Of a stretch of 64,000 nt of DNA, positions 32,995 to 42,662 are shown piece by piece (within the stretch, counting starts at the first letter, position 1; every line of letters begins with the position of its first letter). Under the pieces are notes generated by a model. That model was not told the origin of the DNA. It did not search any database and saw only the letters and a list, made by a program, of their open reading frames with translations. A program made the translations under genes and the position numbers. The stretch is from Klebsiella sp. RHBSTW-00484 (GTDB taxonomy: Bacteria > Pseudomonadota > Gammaproteobacteria > Enterobacterales > Enterobacteriaceae), in assembly GCF_013705725.1 (NCBI RefSeq), contig NZ_CP055481.1, forward strand, positions 4,960,001-5,024,000, written 5' to 3'.

Positions 32995-33576
32995 GCTTTT
33001 TCTCCGCAACTTTCAGGCGTAAAAGCCTGATTCTCAATGTTTCCCCCGACAGGAGGAAGAAGAAATCTCTCAAATTGACGCCTGAATGTCTTCGTTTTCA
33101 GGTATCCATTTATGGACTGCGCGACGTCTTATCATGTCGCTCGCATGATTTTCACTTTAAAAATTCACCATACAAATCACATTGTTACACGCTTCATTGG
33201 CAGAATAATTCGGGACACAGCATTTATTGTCCAGGAGACACAGGATAGCACTAAACCGCGACATTCTTAACCAGCATTTTACATGCTCATCGGGTAACAA
33301 AAGGGAAATTATTATGTTTTTTAATAACATAAAAATGTGCGCCTGTACCCATCGCAACAGCAGCTGACTGCCAGCGGAAACGGGAATCGCAGCAGCAGAA
33401 AATATTATTTTAGTCAGGAAAAGAGAGTCATCTCGGCCGAAAGAAAAAGAATTTTAAAAGATCGCAATGATAAAAACGAGAGCCGCTTAACATTTATAAT
33501 TTGGCAGATTTTGTGATGAATCCATACAAATATTTGTTAAACTGTCAGCCAATTAATTTTTCCCGATTAATATATT
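32995..33576. other. mrcB-pulS divergent intergenic region
   Basis: About 580 bases without a gene. Close to mrcB a small hairpin CAGGC-GTAAAA-GCCTG (about 33015-33030) is seen. From about 33130 the DNA becomes clearly AT-rich up to the pulS start, consistent with a junction between the ancestral chromosome and the pul locus. A promoter for pulS is expected within the last 60 bases but I could not choose a convincing one. Confidence 0.5.
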
Positions 33577-33951
33577 ATGCGCAATTTCGTTATATTTCCG
33601 CTTCTGGCGGTCGCCCTGCTCTCAGGCTGTCAGCAAAATCGTTCGACATCCCTTAGCCCTGCCGTTAGCGGCCAGGCCCAGCTTGAGCAACTCGCCTCCG
33701 TTGCTGCCGGGGCACGCTATCTGAAGAATAAATGCAACCGTAGCGATCTTCCCGCCGATGATGTCATTAACCGCGCGGCAATAAATGTGGGTAAAAAACG
33801 TGGATGGGAAAATATTGATGGAAATATGCTAAGCCAGCGCAGCGCGCAGCTATATCAGCAGCTCCAGCAGGACAGTACGCCGGAAGCCACAAAATGCAGT
33901 CAATTTAATCGCCAGTTAGCACCGTTTATTGATAGTCTGCGCGGAAAATAG
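33577..33951 (+). CDS. pulS: Type II secretion pilotin lipoprotein PulS
   Basis: Outer-membrane lipoprotein that escorts secretin PulD to the outer membrane and protects it from proteolysis. It has 124 residues: signal peptide with lipobox LLSGC (Cys 18), then a small helical domain with two further cysteines (KNKCNRSD, ATKCSQF) that form a disulfide in the OutS/PulS family. Convergent with pulB. It lies outside the pulC-O operon, as in Klebsiella oxytoca. Confidence 0.92.
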   Translation: MRNFVIFPLLAVALLSGCQQNRSTSLSPAVSGQAQLEQLASVAAGARYLKNKCNRSDLPADDVINRAAINVGKKRGWENIDGNMLSQRSAQLYQQLQQDSTPEATKCSQFNRQLAPFIDSLRGK

Positions 33952-33980
33952 CTATTTTCTTAATTTCGATCGCGATATTT

Positions 33981-34520
33981 TTATTCTCCCTGCTGACTCT
34001 CCTCAATGGTCCCGCCCGGCCAGTCGTCCAGCGCCGCCAGGGTAAAAGTTTGACCATTAAAACTAAACACGGTGACATCCTGTTGAATCTGCTCGATAAC
34101 CAGGTTCGGCAGCGGCGAATCGCCCTCCTTCCATGATTGTCCGTTCAATACAATGCTGCGCTTCTCCGCCAGAGAGGCGTAGACGTGCGCGCTGTAGCGC
34201 AAAGGCGGCAGATTATCTTCATCAACCTCAGTTTCCGCCTCGATCTGTATTTCTGCCTCAGCTTTAACCGGCACCGCCGCTTTTTTTACCACTGGTTCAG
34301 CGGGAGGCTGATTGAGCGGCATCAGCGCCGCATGGGCTACCGGCAGCGTCATCGGCTGCGGCTCAGGTTTGTTGCGCCATTGCTCACCGCCAAACCAGCC
34401 CAGCGCAATCAACAATGCGGCATACAGTGGCACGATTACATACGGGATTTGCACCATTCTCCCGATCACCACCGGGGGCTCATCAGGTTGAGGAAACGGC
34501 TCTTGCTGGCGAACAAGCAC
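33981..34520 (-). CDS. pulB: Type II secretion assembly protein PulB (GspB)
   Basis: GspB-family inner-membrane protein. Relatives work with GspA in placing the secretin. There is no gspA here and the role in the pullulanase system is less clear. A single TM (YVIVPLYAALLIALGWFGG) is followed by a Pro/Glu-rich linker and a GspB C-terminal domain (YSAHVYASLAEKRSIVLNGQ). I place the start at the GTG at 34520 (VLVRQQEPF), which has AAGGAG seven bases upstream, giving 179 residues. The longer open frame to 34568 would start inside the hairpin at 34550-34581. Confidence 0.8.
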   Translation of the reverse strand: MLVRQQEPFPQPDEPPVVIGRMVQIPYVIVPLYAALLIALGWFGGEQWRNKPEPQPMTLPVAHAALMPLNQPPAEPVVKKAAVPVKAEAEIQIEAETEVDEDNLPPLRYSAHVYASLAEKRSIVLNGQSWKEGDSPLPNLVIEQIQQDVTVFSFNGQTFTLAALDDWPGGTIEESQQGE

Positions 34521-34549
34521 TGGCTTTCTCCTTAATAAAGAAACGCCAT

Positions 34550-34581
34550 CCCGGCCTGCGGTTTTCACACCGCAGGCCGGG
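34550..34581 (-). terminator. Strong hairpin between pulA and pulB
   Basis: Perfect 12-bp stem CCCGGCCTGCGG / CCGCAGGCCGGG with an 8-base loop, 20 bases past the pulA stop, followed on the minus strand by a T-rich GGCGTTTCTTTATT. It could reduce pulB expression relative to pulA or stabilise the pulA message end. Confidence 0.6.
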
Positions 34582-34601
34582 AGGTTCAGGACTAACTTAA
34601 T

Positions 34602-37600
34602 TTACTTACTGCTCACCGGCAGGCCAGCGCCCTGGGCATCGCCTTGCGGCAGTTCCAGTACCGCAACGGACCAGGCCGGAAGCGTAACGGTACCGTCAGC
34701 AGCAATCTGTACGCCATTTGCCAGCGAAGATTCGCCCGCCTTCTGCTGGATAGCGCTCAGTTGCAGCGTTTCCCCGGCAAAATCATTCAGCGTCCGGCTT
34801 TCCGGCCCGGCGTTAATCGCCACCACCAGACCATCAAGGCGGCTATCCAGGCTCGCGCCCGCTTTCGCACCGTCATCCACGATCATAACCAGCAGACCTG
34901 CCTGCTGATCAGAACCGGTATTACGGAAATCAACGCGCTTCATCACCTCGCTACCGTCGCCCAACGTGAACAGCGGCGAAGATTTACGCAGCTCGGTCAG
35001 TTCCAGGTAGAACGCGGTCATCTGCTTCAGCTCAGCTTCGCCCGGCGTAGCAACCATATCTTTGACGCGAGAAATCACATCATAGTTGCTGCCATCATCA
35101 CTGCTGCGCGGCATCCCGACGTTGTAGTTGTTATCCTGCATAGAATAATCAACGCGGTTGAACCAGTCGCCGGAGTCGTAGGAGTCGCGGGTGAAGGACT
35201 TCGAGCGCAGCAGTTCAGAGCCCTGCTGGTCGAACGCAATCCCCTGCCCCAGCATCACCGTCGCCAGTGAAACCGCCTGCATGCGAACGCGGGTCGCCAG
35301 GTCAGCTTCCTGGGACGCTTTATAGCTGATCATGTCCCACAGGGTCTGGTTGTCGTGCTTCGAAACATAGTTGACGACTTCCGTCGGGTCTGCGGCATAA
35401 CCGCCAGGCGCGCCGTTATAGTCAATTTCGCTGCCTTTCTTCACCGCGCCGTCTTTATCGATCATCACAAAATCGGCAAGGTTACCGGCCATTCCCAGAC
35501 GGGTCAGGTCAGCCAGGTGGCGAACTTGATCATCGCTCAGGCTGGTAATTTCGTTTGGTAATACGCCCGCGCCGCTGCCGACGCCCTGGTTCTGACGCAG
35601 CGCATCGCCGGAGTCGAACGGCCCGCCGCCGCGCACGGAGTCGCGCAGGCGATCGGAGAAGGTACCGATACCGGTGCCTTTCAGGTTGATCTGCGAAGCA
35701 ATTTCAAAACGATCGCTCTGGTTAGAGTCCCAGCCTTCACCGAAGAAGTAGATATCCGGGTTCAACGCTTTGATGCGATCCCACGCCGAGAGAATTTGCG
35801 CTTTCGGGTGATAGCCCATCAGGTCGAAGCGGAAGCCATCGATTTTATAATCGGTGGTCCACACCGCCAGCGAGTCGGCGATAAGCTTGGCGAACATCCG
35901 ATGTTCCGGCGCGGAGTCTGAACAGCAGGTAGCGGATTCAACGCTGCCGGTGGTTTCATTCAGGCGCTGATAGTACCAGGGGACAATCTTATCCAGCACC
36001 GAGGTGCGATCGGTCGGCCCGGCGGCATTGGTGTGGTTGTACACCACGTCCATAATGACGTTCATCCCCAGATCCTGCTTGATCGCCTGAATCATGGTGC
36101 GGAACTCTTTAATACGCGTCGTGCCTTCCGGATCGGTCGCATAGGATCCTTCCGGAACCGTGTAATGGAACGGATCGTAACCCCAGTTATAGGAGTCGGT
36201 CTGCGCCACCAGAGTATTCAGCGCCTGCACCTGCGGGTTATCCTGGCTATCGCTCTGCTTGAGCTGATTCAGCACCTCTTCCACCGTGGATCCGCTGTCG
36301 CAGTACCCGGCAAATTCGCTGCTCTTCACCGCGCTGTTCACTTCACACAGGCGGCTGAACGGCTGCTGAATGTCAGCGACTTTATCGCTGAACTCATTCA
36401 CCGTCGCCAGATCGAAGACCGGCAGCAGCTCAATGTGCGTCACGCCTGAAGCCGAGAGCTTCTTCAGGTGCTGCACCATATTGCTGTCGCCAGCGGTCAG
36501 CGCGAGGTATTTACCGCGCAGTTCGGCCGGGACGGTCTGATCCCAGGCGGAGAGATCGCGAATATGCGATTCATGGATCGTCATCTTCGCTAGATCAGCT
36601 TTGGTTTTCTGCGCATGCGGCATGGTCAGGCTGTCCCAACCGTCAGGCTTGAGCGCGCTGTCGTTGAGGTCAACGACCTGACTGTACTCCGAGTTGGTCG
36701 ACAAGCTGTGCGCGTACGGGTCGGTAACTTCGTACTGTTCAACCTTACGCGACTGCGGGTGATACACCGTCATCGCATAGCGGTAGAATGCCCCTTTCAG
36801 GTCGCTACCACCCTGCCACGACCATGCGCCAGAAACGCTGTCGCGGGTCATCGGATGGCTGCCGGTCACTTTCTTATCGGCACTGTACACCACCACATCC
36901 ACCTGCTGAGCGGTCGGTGCCCAGACGCGGAAGTTCACGCCGCCGTCGGTCAGCTGCGCACCGTAACTCTGCGCTTCTGCCGCTTCAGCATAGGTATCGT
37001 CCAGTACGCCCGCCGTCTGTACCTGGGTGGCGGAAATCAGGATCCCGTCCTGCTCTGCGGCAATGGCAACCGTTTCACCCTGCAACAGTTCATCAACGTT
37101 GGCGTTTTCCGGCAGCTTAAAGGCCGCATAGCTGGAAAGATGCGGGAAGCGCATGCTGACCTGCTGGCTAACGGTGGTCGGCGTCAGTTTCAGATAGCGG
37201 TCGGTAAATTTACCTTCGCTATCGGCCGCCACTTTACTGCTATGGCTGTAGTACAGACGCACGATGGGCTTATCCTGACCGCCCGGCCACAACAACGTGT
37301 TTTTATCGACCCAGTGGGCTTCGGCCAGCGCCACGCCAAACGCGGCGCGGAAGGCATCGGCGCGGGAATCGTAGACCGCGCTGTTACCAGCGATAACGGA
37401 AACCGTGCGATCGGTAAAGTCGCCAAACGACACTTGCAGATCGCTGTCGATCAGCTTATTGGTGCCGTCGCGAACAATCACGTTAATACAGCCGCTTTCT
37501 TTATTGAGCGGAACCACCCAGTACGGGCCATATTTGTCGCTGCCCGTCGGCATGGTGCTGACATCGTTCCAGTCAGCAACCGGCGAGCTCAGCGCGTCGC

Positions 37601-37874
37601 AGGTTTCGTTATTCCACAGATAGAGGTTTTTACTGCTGTAGTCCGCCGCGCTGTTGCTGGTGATCCCGGCAATATCCACCAGGTGGATGACCGCCTGGTT
37701 TTCTACCGCCGTGACCGCTTCACCGGGCACCGCAACGTCAGGTAAACGTACAACGACATCCTGATTATCAGGCGTGTCAGGATTTCCAGAGGAAGAAGAA
37801 GAGGATCCGTTATCGCAGCCGCTAAGCAAAACCAGCGATCCCAGAACCAGGGCATTACGGGTATATCTGAGCAT
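34602..37874 (-). CDS. pulA: Pullulanase lipoprotein PulA
   Basis: Cell-surface debranching enzyme that hydrolyses alpha-1,6 links of pullulan, amylopectin and limit dextrins. It is secreted by the PulC-O type II system. It has 1090 residues: lipobox LLSGCDNG (lipidated Cys, Asp at +2), Ser-rich linker, carbohydrate-binding and N-domains, then the GH13 catalytic barrel with VVYNHTN, GFRFDLMGYH (nucleophile Asp), FFGEGWD (acid Glu) and YVSKHDNQTLWD (stabilising Asp), and a C-terminal beta domain. GGGACT precedes the ATG. An ERIC element lies 17 bases upstream in the leader. Confidence 0.97.
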   Translation of the reverse strand: MLRYTRNALVLGSLVLLSGCDNGSSSSSSGNPDTPDNQDVVVRLPDVAVPGEAVTAVENQAVIHLVDIAGITSNSAADYSSKNLYLWNNETCDALSSPVADWNDVSTMPTGSDKYGPYWVVPLNKESGCINVIVRDGTNKLIDSDLQVSFGDFTDRTVSVIAGNSAVYDSRADAFRAAFGVALAEAHWVDKNTLLWPGGQDKPIVRLYYSHSSKVAADSEGKFTDRYLKLTPTTVSQQVSMRFPHLSSYAAFKLPENANVDELLQGETVAIAAEQDGILISATQVQTAGVLDDTYAEAAEAQSYGAQLTDGGVNFRVWAPTAQQVDVVVYSADKKVTGSHPMTRDSVSGAWSWQGGSDLKGAFYRYAMTVYHPQSRKVEQYEVTDPYAHSLSTNSEYSQVVDLNDSALKPDGWDSLTMPHAQKTKADLAKMTIHESHIRDLSAWDQTVPAELRGKYLALTAGDSNMVQHLKKLSASGVTHIELLPVFDLATVNEFSDKVADIQQPFSRLCEVNSAVKSSEFAGYCDSGSTVEEVLNQLKQSDSQDNPQVQALNTLVAQTDSYNWGYDPFHYTVPEGSYATDPEGTTRIKEFRTMIQAIKQDLGMNVIMDVVYNHTNAAGPTDRTSVLDKIVPWYYQRLNETTGSVESATCCSDSAPEHRMFAKLIADSLAVWTTDYKIDGFRFDLMGYHPKAQILSAWDRIKALNPDIYFFGEGWDSNQSDRFEIASQINLKGTGIGTFSDRLRDSVRGGGPFDSGDALRQNQGVGSGAGVLPNEITSLSDDQVRHLADLTRLGMAGNLADFVMIDKDGAVKKGSEIDYNGAPGGYAADPTEVVNYVSKHDNQTLWDMISYKASQEADLATRVRMQAVSLATVMLGQGIAFDQQGSELLRSKSFTRDSYDSGDWFNRVDYSMQDNNYNVGMPRSSDDGSNYDVISRVKDMVATPGEAELKQMTAFYLELTELRKSSPLFTLGDGSEVMKRVDFRNTGSDQQAGLLVMIVDDGAKAGASLDSRLDGLVVAINAGPESRTLNDFAGETLQLSAIQQKAGESSLANGVQIAADGTVTLPAWSVAVLELPQGDAQGAGLPVSSK

Positions 37875-37890
37875 TCGATAGTCCCTTTAA

Positions 37891-38013
37891 TACCCGTCAT
37901 ACTTCAAGTTGCATGTGCGTTGGCTGCCTCGCTCACCCCAGTCACGTACTTAAGTACGCTCCTGGGGACTCACTGCGTTGCCGCCTTCCTGCAACTCGAA
38001 TTATTTAGGGTAT
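37891..38013. repeat. ERIC element 4 in the pulA leader
   Basis: 123 bp with ends TACCCGTCATACTTCAAGTT and CAACTCGAATTATTTAGGGT and the textbook core read on the minus strand (GTACTTAAGTACGTGACTG, then GGGTGAGCG). It lies between the pulA start codon and the predicted MalT-dependent promoter, so it would be part of the pulA 5' untranslated RNA. Confidence 0.9.
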
Positions 38014-38112
38014 ATGCTGATTAATTATATGAAGTGATCTATGAACGAAATTATTCAGAGTGCATTACAGCACCATGAAAAATGACGAGCATATCTTTAA
38101 AGCGTCGATAAT

Positions 38113-38158
38113 TAGATATTCTTGCTCTCTTCGGTTCAATCATCCATTCACTCACCCC
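38113..38158 (-). promoter_or_regulatory. Predicted MalT-dependent pulA promoter
   Basis: Minus strand: GGGGTGAG (38151-38158) and GGATGA (38140-38145) as MalT-box-like repeats, 21 bases, then TATCTA (38113-38118) as -10. MalT control of the divergent pulA and pulC promoters is established in Klebsiella. Exact boxes here are my reading. Confidence 0.5.
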
Positions 38159-38196
38159 TTGGGGGCGTAGGCGGCCGGGGGAGAAAAAATAAAAAG

Positions 38197-38231
38197 GGAA
38201 TGACGACCGCAATAGCGAAACTCATTATGAT
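38197..38231 (+). promoter_or_regulatory. Predicted MalT-dependent pulC promoter
   Basis: GGAATGA (38197-38203), 22 bases, TATGAT (38226-38231) on the plus strand. GGGGGAGAAA just upstream could be another degenerate MalT box. It would give a leader of roughly 95 bases before pulC. Confidence 0.4.
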
Positions 38232-38330
38232 TCGCAGCGACCAACACAGATTCCCGCAATAAGCATACTTAGAATAAAAAAACGCCCCACCAATATCGGT
38301 AGGGCTGTACCTTTTGCTGAGGGAAATAGA

Positions 38331-39188
38331 ATGAACAAAGGAATGAAAATGCATAATTCCGTGATGAGATTAACAATATCAAATAAAAAAATAATTAATT
38401 ACGCGCCTCATATTGTGACCTCCATCATATTATTAATTCTCTGCCAACAGCTCGCTCAATTAACCTGGAAAATAATTTTCCCGGTAAACTTTACGGATAA
38501 CGAACGCCCTCATAGCAGCCTGACAGCACCTCCCGATGTTCCATCTAAAACAGCGCTTCCGCGCTTTACGTTGTTTGGTATCGCGGAGAAGACCGCCGCG
38601 CCCGCAAGCGTTAATGACCTTCGGCAGGCCCCCATTTCAGCTTTAAAACTGCGCGTGACCGGTCTGCTCGCCAGCACCGACCCAGCCCGCGCCATTGCTA
38701 TTATGATGAAAGGCAATCAACAGGTTAGCCTCGGCGTTGGCGATAACACGCCGGGTGGAGAGGCCAAAATCGTCGCTATTTTTCCCGACCGACTGATCGT
38801 CAATTATCGCGGCAGCAACGAGGCCATCCCGCTGTTTAACGACCAACCTACTGGCGCAAAAAATAGCGCGATGACCCCAACCCAACAATTGGCTCAGGAA
38901 CTGCGCAAGCAACCGCAAAATATTCTTCACTACCTCAATATTTCGCCGGTGATGACCAATGACAAACTGAGCGGATATCGCCTGAATCCAGGCAAAGACC
39001 CGGCATTATTTCGCGAGGCCGGTCTCCAGGAAAACGACTTAGCTATTGCCCTGAACGGCCTGGATTTACGCGACAGAGAACAGGCCCAGCAGGCGTTAAC
39101 TCAGCTTCCGGAATTAAGTGAAATAACCCTTACCGTTGAACGCGATGGTCAGAAACACGATATTTACCTGGCCCTGAGGGACGAATAA
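38331..39188 (+). CDS. pulC: Type II secretion protein PulC (GspC)
   Basis: Inner-membrane anchor that links the inner platform to the secretin through its HR domain and helps recognise substrate. It has 285 residues: N-terminal TM (HIVTSIILLILCQQL), HR domain (LFGIAEK... to NEAIPLF), and a C-terminal PDZ domain (SGYRLNPGKDPALFREAGLQ). First gene of pulC-O. In-frame ATGs at 38343 and 38349 are alternative starts, and the latter has AAAGGA in front. The 5' third is AT-rich compared with the rest of the operon. Confidence 0.93.
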   Translation: MNKGMKMHNSVMRLTISNKKIINYAPHIVTSIILLILCQQLAQLTWKIIFPVNFTDNERPHSSLTAPPDVPSKTALPRFTLFGIAEKTAAPASVNDLRQAPISALKLRVTGLLASTDPARAIAIMMKGNQQVSLGVGDNTPGGEAKIVAIFPDRLIVNYRGSNEAIPLFNDQPTGAKNSAMTPTQQLAQELRKQPQNILHYLNISPVMTNDKLSGYRLNPGKDPALFREAGLQENDLAIALNGLDLRDREQAQQALTQLPELSEITLTVERDGQKHDIYLALRDE

Positions 39189-41171
39189 TTGAACATCACC
39201 ACCGTTATCCGCCCATTTTTCCTGGCGCTGCTTATATTCTCATCCCTGTTATTCAGACCGGCTGGTGCGGAAGAATTCTCTGCCAGCTTTAAGGGAACCG
39301 ATATTCAGGAATTTATCAATACGGTGAGTAAAAACCTGAATAAAACGGTGATTATCGACCCCAGCGTGCGCGGCACTATTACCGTGCGCAGCTACGATAT
39401 GCTCAATGAAGAGCAATATTATCAATTCTTCCTCAGCGTCCTCGATGTGTATGGCTTCGCCGTGATTAATATGAATAACGGCGTGCTGAAAGTGGTGCGT
39501 TCGAAGGATGCGAAAACCGCCGCCGTGCCGGTCGCCAGCGATGCCGCGCCGGGAATCGGCGATGAAGTCGTCACCCGCGTGGTGCCGCTGACCAACGTCG
39601 CCGCCCGCGATTTAGCACCACTGCTGCGCCAGCTCAACGATAACGCCGGAGCGGGCAGCGTGGTGCATTACGAACCCTCCAACGTCCTGTTGATGACCGG
39701 CCGCGCGGCGGTGATCAAGCGCCTGTTGACCATTGTTGAGCGCGTCGATAACGCCGGAGACCGCAGCGTGGTGACCGTTCCCCTCTCCTGGGCTTCCGCC
39801 GCCGATGTGGTCAAGCTGGTGACTGAACTCAACAAAGACACCAGCAAATCGGCGCTTCCCGGCTCAATGGTCGCCAACGTAGTGGCCGATGAGCGCACCA
39901 ACGCGGTACTGGTCAGCGGCGAACCCAACTCCCGCCAGCGGATCATCGCCATGATCAAGCAGCTCGACCGCCAGCAGGCGACGCAGGGCAATACCAAAGT
40001 CATCTACCTGAAATACGCCAAAGCGTCCGATCTGGTGGAAGTGCTGACCGGCATCAGCAGCACGATTCAGAGCGAAAAGCAGGCCGCGAAACCGGTGGCG
40101 GCGCTGGATAAAAACATCATTATCAAAGCCCACGGTCAGACCAACGCCCTGATTGTCACCGCAGCGCCAGACGTGATGAACGACCTTGAGCGGGTGATCG
40201 CCCAGCTTGATATCCGCCGCCCACAGGTGCTGGTGGAGGCGATTATCGCTGAAGTGCAGGATGCCGACGGTCTTAACCTTGGTATCCAGTGGGCCAATAA
40301 AAATGCCGGGATGACTCAGTTCACCAACAGCGGCCTGCCGATATCCACAGCGATTGCCGGAGCCAATCAGTACAACAAAGATGGCACCCTCACCAGTTCG
40401 CTGGCCAGCGCCCTGGGTTCCTTCAACGGCATTGCCGCCGGATTCTATCAGGGCAACTGGGCAATGCTTTTAACCGCCCTTTCCAGCAGCACCAAAAACG
40501 ATATTCTTGCCACCCCGAGCATTGTCACCCTCGACAACATGGAGGCCACTTTTAACGTTGGCCAGGAAGTCCCGGTGCTCACTGGCTCGCAAACCACCTC
40601 CGGAGATAACATCTTCAATACCGTTGAGCGCAAAACCGTCGGCATCAAGCTGAAGGTCAAGCCGCAAATCAACGAAGGTGATTCGGTACTGCTGGAGATC
40701 GAACAAGAGGTCTCCAGCGTGGCGGACGCCGCTTCCAGCACCAGCTCGGATCTCGGCGCGACCTTCAATACCCGCACGGTGAATAACGCGGTGCTGGTCG
40801 GCAGCGGCGAAACGGTAGTGGTCGGCGGCCTGCTGGATAAAAGCGTCACCGACACCGCCGATAAAGTCCCGTTACTTGGTGATATTCCGGTGATTGGCGC
40901 GCTGTTCCGCTCCACCAGCAAAAAGGTCTCCAAGCGCAACCTGATGCTGTTCATTCGCCCGACGGTGATCCGCGACCGCGACGAGTACCGCCAGGCATCA
41001 TCCGGCCAGTACACCGCCTTTAACGACGCCCAGACCAAACAGCGTGGCAAGGAGAGCAACGACGCGATGCTGAGTAACGATCTGCTGGAGATCTATCCGC
41101 GCCAGGACACCGCCGCGTTCCGTCAGGTGAGCGCCGCTATCGACGCGTTCAACCTGGGAGGAAATCTATGA
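39189..41171 (+). CDS. pulD: Type II secretion secretin PulD (GspD)
   Basis: Forms the 15-mer outer-membrane channel through which PulA leaves. It has 660 residues, nearly identical over long stretches to the classical K. oxytoca PulD. Signal peptide ends AGA-EEF, then N0-N3 domains, the secretin core with [12 protein letters not shown] and [15 protein letters not shown], and the C-terminal S domain that binds PulS. It begins with TTG directly after the pulC TAA with no gap, so translation is probably coupled. It overlaps pulE by four bases. Confidence 0.97.
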   Translation: MNITTVIRPFFLALLIFSSLLFRPAGAEEFSASFKGTDIQEFINTVSKNLNKTVIIDPSVRGTITVRSYDMLNEEQYYQFFLSVLDVYGFAVINMNNGVLKVVRSKDAKTAAVPVASDAAPGIGDEVVTRVVPLTNVAARDLAPLLRQLNDNAGAGSVVHYEPSNVLLMTGRAAVIKRLLTIVERVDNAGDRSVVTVPLSWASAADVVKLVTELNKDTSKSALPGSMVANVVADERTNAVLVSGEPNSRQRIIAMIKQLDRQQATQGNTKVIYLKYAKASDLVEVLTGISSTIQSEKQAAKPVAALDKNIIIKAHGQTNALIVTAAPDVMNDLERVIAQLDIRRPQVLVEAIIAEVQDADGLNLGIQWANKNAGMTQFTNSGLPISTAIAGANQYNKDGTLTSSLASALGSFNGIAAGFYQGNWAMLLTALSSSTKNDILATPSIVTLDNMEATFNVGQEVPVLTGSQTTSGDNIFNTVERKTVGIKLKVKPQINEGDSVLLEIEQEVSSVADAASSTSSDLGATFNTRTVNNAVLVGSGETVVVGGLLDKSVTDTADKVPLLGDIPVIGALFRSTSKKVSKRNLMLFIRPTVIRDRDEYRQASSGQYTAFNDAQTKQRGKESNDAMLSNDLLEIYPRQDTAAFRQVSAAIDAFNLGGNL

Positions 41172-42661
41172 CCCCCGCCGCCGAACGCCGTCCGCTGTTG
41201 CCCTTCAGCTACGCCCGCACGCATAACGTGATGCTGTTGAGCAACGGCGAAAGCTGCGAGGTTTTCTGCCTCGCCGCCACCGCGCCGCAGGCGCTGTTGG
41301 AAGCCCGCCGGGTCGCCGCGATACCGTTCAGCCTCGAAAGCCTGGAGGAAGAGGCGTTCGAAAAGCTGTTGGTGCTGAGCTATCAGCGCGATTCAGCTGA
41401 GGCACGACGGATGATGGCCGATATCGGCAACGAGCTGGATTTATACACCCTTGCCGAAGAGCTGCCGGACACCGACGATCTGCTGGATAGCGAAGACGAC
41501 GCGCCGATTATTCGCCTGATTAACGCCATGCTCACCGAGGCCATCAAAGAGAAAGCCTCGGATATTCATATCGAAACCTATGAACGCCATTTGCAAATTC
41601 GCTTTCGCGTCGACGGCGTGCTGCGTGAAATCCTGCGCCCCCAGCGCCGCCTCGCCGCGCTGCTGATCTCGCGCATTAAGGTGATGGCGAGCCTCGATAT
41701 CGCCGAAAAGCGTATTCCTCAGGACGGACGCATGGCGTTGCGCATTGGCGGACGAGCCGTCGACGTGCGCGTTTCGACGCTGCCCTCAAGCTACGGCGAA
41801 CGGGTGGTACTGCGTCTGCTCGACAAGAACAGCGTTAATCTCGATCTGCTGACCCTTGGGATGTCGCCCGCCCTGCTTCAGCAGGTGGATGGGTTGATCG
41901 CCCGCCCGCACGGCATCGTGCTGGTGACCGGGCCAACCGGTTCAGGAAAAAGCACCTCGCTTTACGCTGCGCTGAGCCGCCTCGACGCCCGCGAGCGCAA
42001 CATCATGACCATTGAAGACCCTATCGAATACGAGCTGGAGGGCATCGGTCAGACCCAGGTTAACAGTAAAGTCGATATGACCTTTGCCCGCGGGCTGCGC
42101 GCCATATTGCGCCAGGATCCCGACGTGGTGCTGGTGGGTGAAATCCGCGATGGCGAGACGGCGCAAATTGCCGTCCAGGCCTCGTTAACCGGCCATCTGG
42201 TGCTCTCTACGCTACACACCAACAGCGCGCTGGGCGCTATCTCGCGCTTGCAGGATATGGGCGTGGAACCTTTTCTGCTCTCCACCTCGCTGCTGGCGGT
42301 GATGTCGCAGCGGCTGGTGCGCCGACTGTGCCCGCACTGCCGTCAGCAGGAACCGGCGAATATCGACGCTGCCCGCCAGATGGATATCCCCCCCGGCACT
42401 GCGCTTTGGCGGCCTCAAGGCTGCGCCGAGTGCGGTTTTACCGGCTATCGCGGGCGCACCGGCATTCACGAACTGCTGCTGGTGGACGATCGTGTGCGCA
42501 TGGCTATCCATCGTGGTGAAAACGAGGTGACGCTGATCCAACAGTTGGGGGCGGACTATATGACCCTGCGCCGTTCCGGGCGGGAAAAAGCGCTGGCGGG
42601 AATCACCAGCTGGCAAGAGGTGCTCAGAGTCACCGAGCAGCAGACCACGGAGGCTTCCTGA
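41168..42661 (+). CDS. pulE: Type II secretion ATPase PulE (GspE)
   Basis: Hexameric cytoplasmic ATPase that drives pseudopilus assembly. It has 497 residues. The N-terminal domain binds PulL. Walker [14 protein letters not shown] is near residue 255, Asp box [13 protein letters not shown], Walker [16 protein letters not shown], His box [11 protein letters not shown], and a zinc tetracysteine module CPHCRQ...CAECGF near 385-425. Confidence 0.98.
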   Translation: MTPAAERRPLLPFSYARTHNVMLLSNGESCEVFCLAATAPQALLEARRVAAIPFSLESLEEEAFEKLLVLSYQRDSAEARRMMADIGNELDLYTLAEELPDTDDLLDSEDDAPIIRLINAMLTEAIKEKASDIHIETYERHLQIRFRVDGVLREILRPQRRLAALLISRIKVMASLDIAEKRIPQDGRMALRIGGRAVDVRVSTLPSSYGERVVLRLLDKNSVNLDLLTLGMSPALLQQVDGLIARPHGIVLVTGPTGSGKSTSLYAALSRLDARERNIMTIEDPIEYELEGIGQTQVNSKVDMTFARGLRAILRQDPDVVLVGEIRDGETAQIAVQASLTGHLVLSTLHTNSALGAISRLQDMGVEPFLLSTSLLAVMSQRLVRRLCPHCRQQEPANIDAARQMDIPPGTALWRPQGCAECGFTGYRGRTGIHELLLVDDRVRMAIHRGENEVTLIQQLGADYMTLRRSGREKALAGITSWQEVLRVTEQQTTEAS

Positions 42662-42662
42662 G

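Noticed and set aside
33944..33959. Palindrome GAAAATAGCTATTTTC at the pulS stop as a terminator
   Set aside because: The stem is almost all A-T and contains the stop codon. It is too weak for a convincing terminator.
36615..37745. 376-codon plus-strand open frame opposite pulA
   Set aside because: Shadow of the pulA reading frame, with no ribosome site or known motif.
38284..38306. Hairpin GCCCCACC/GGTAGGGC in the pulC leader
   Set aside because: It has a T run only when read on the minus strand, away from pulC. Function is unclear and the stem is imperfect, so it was not listed as a feature.
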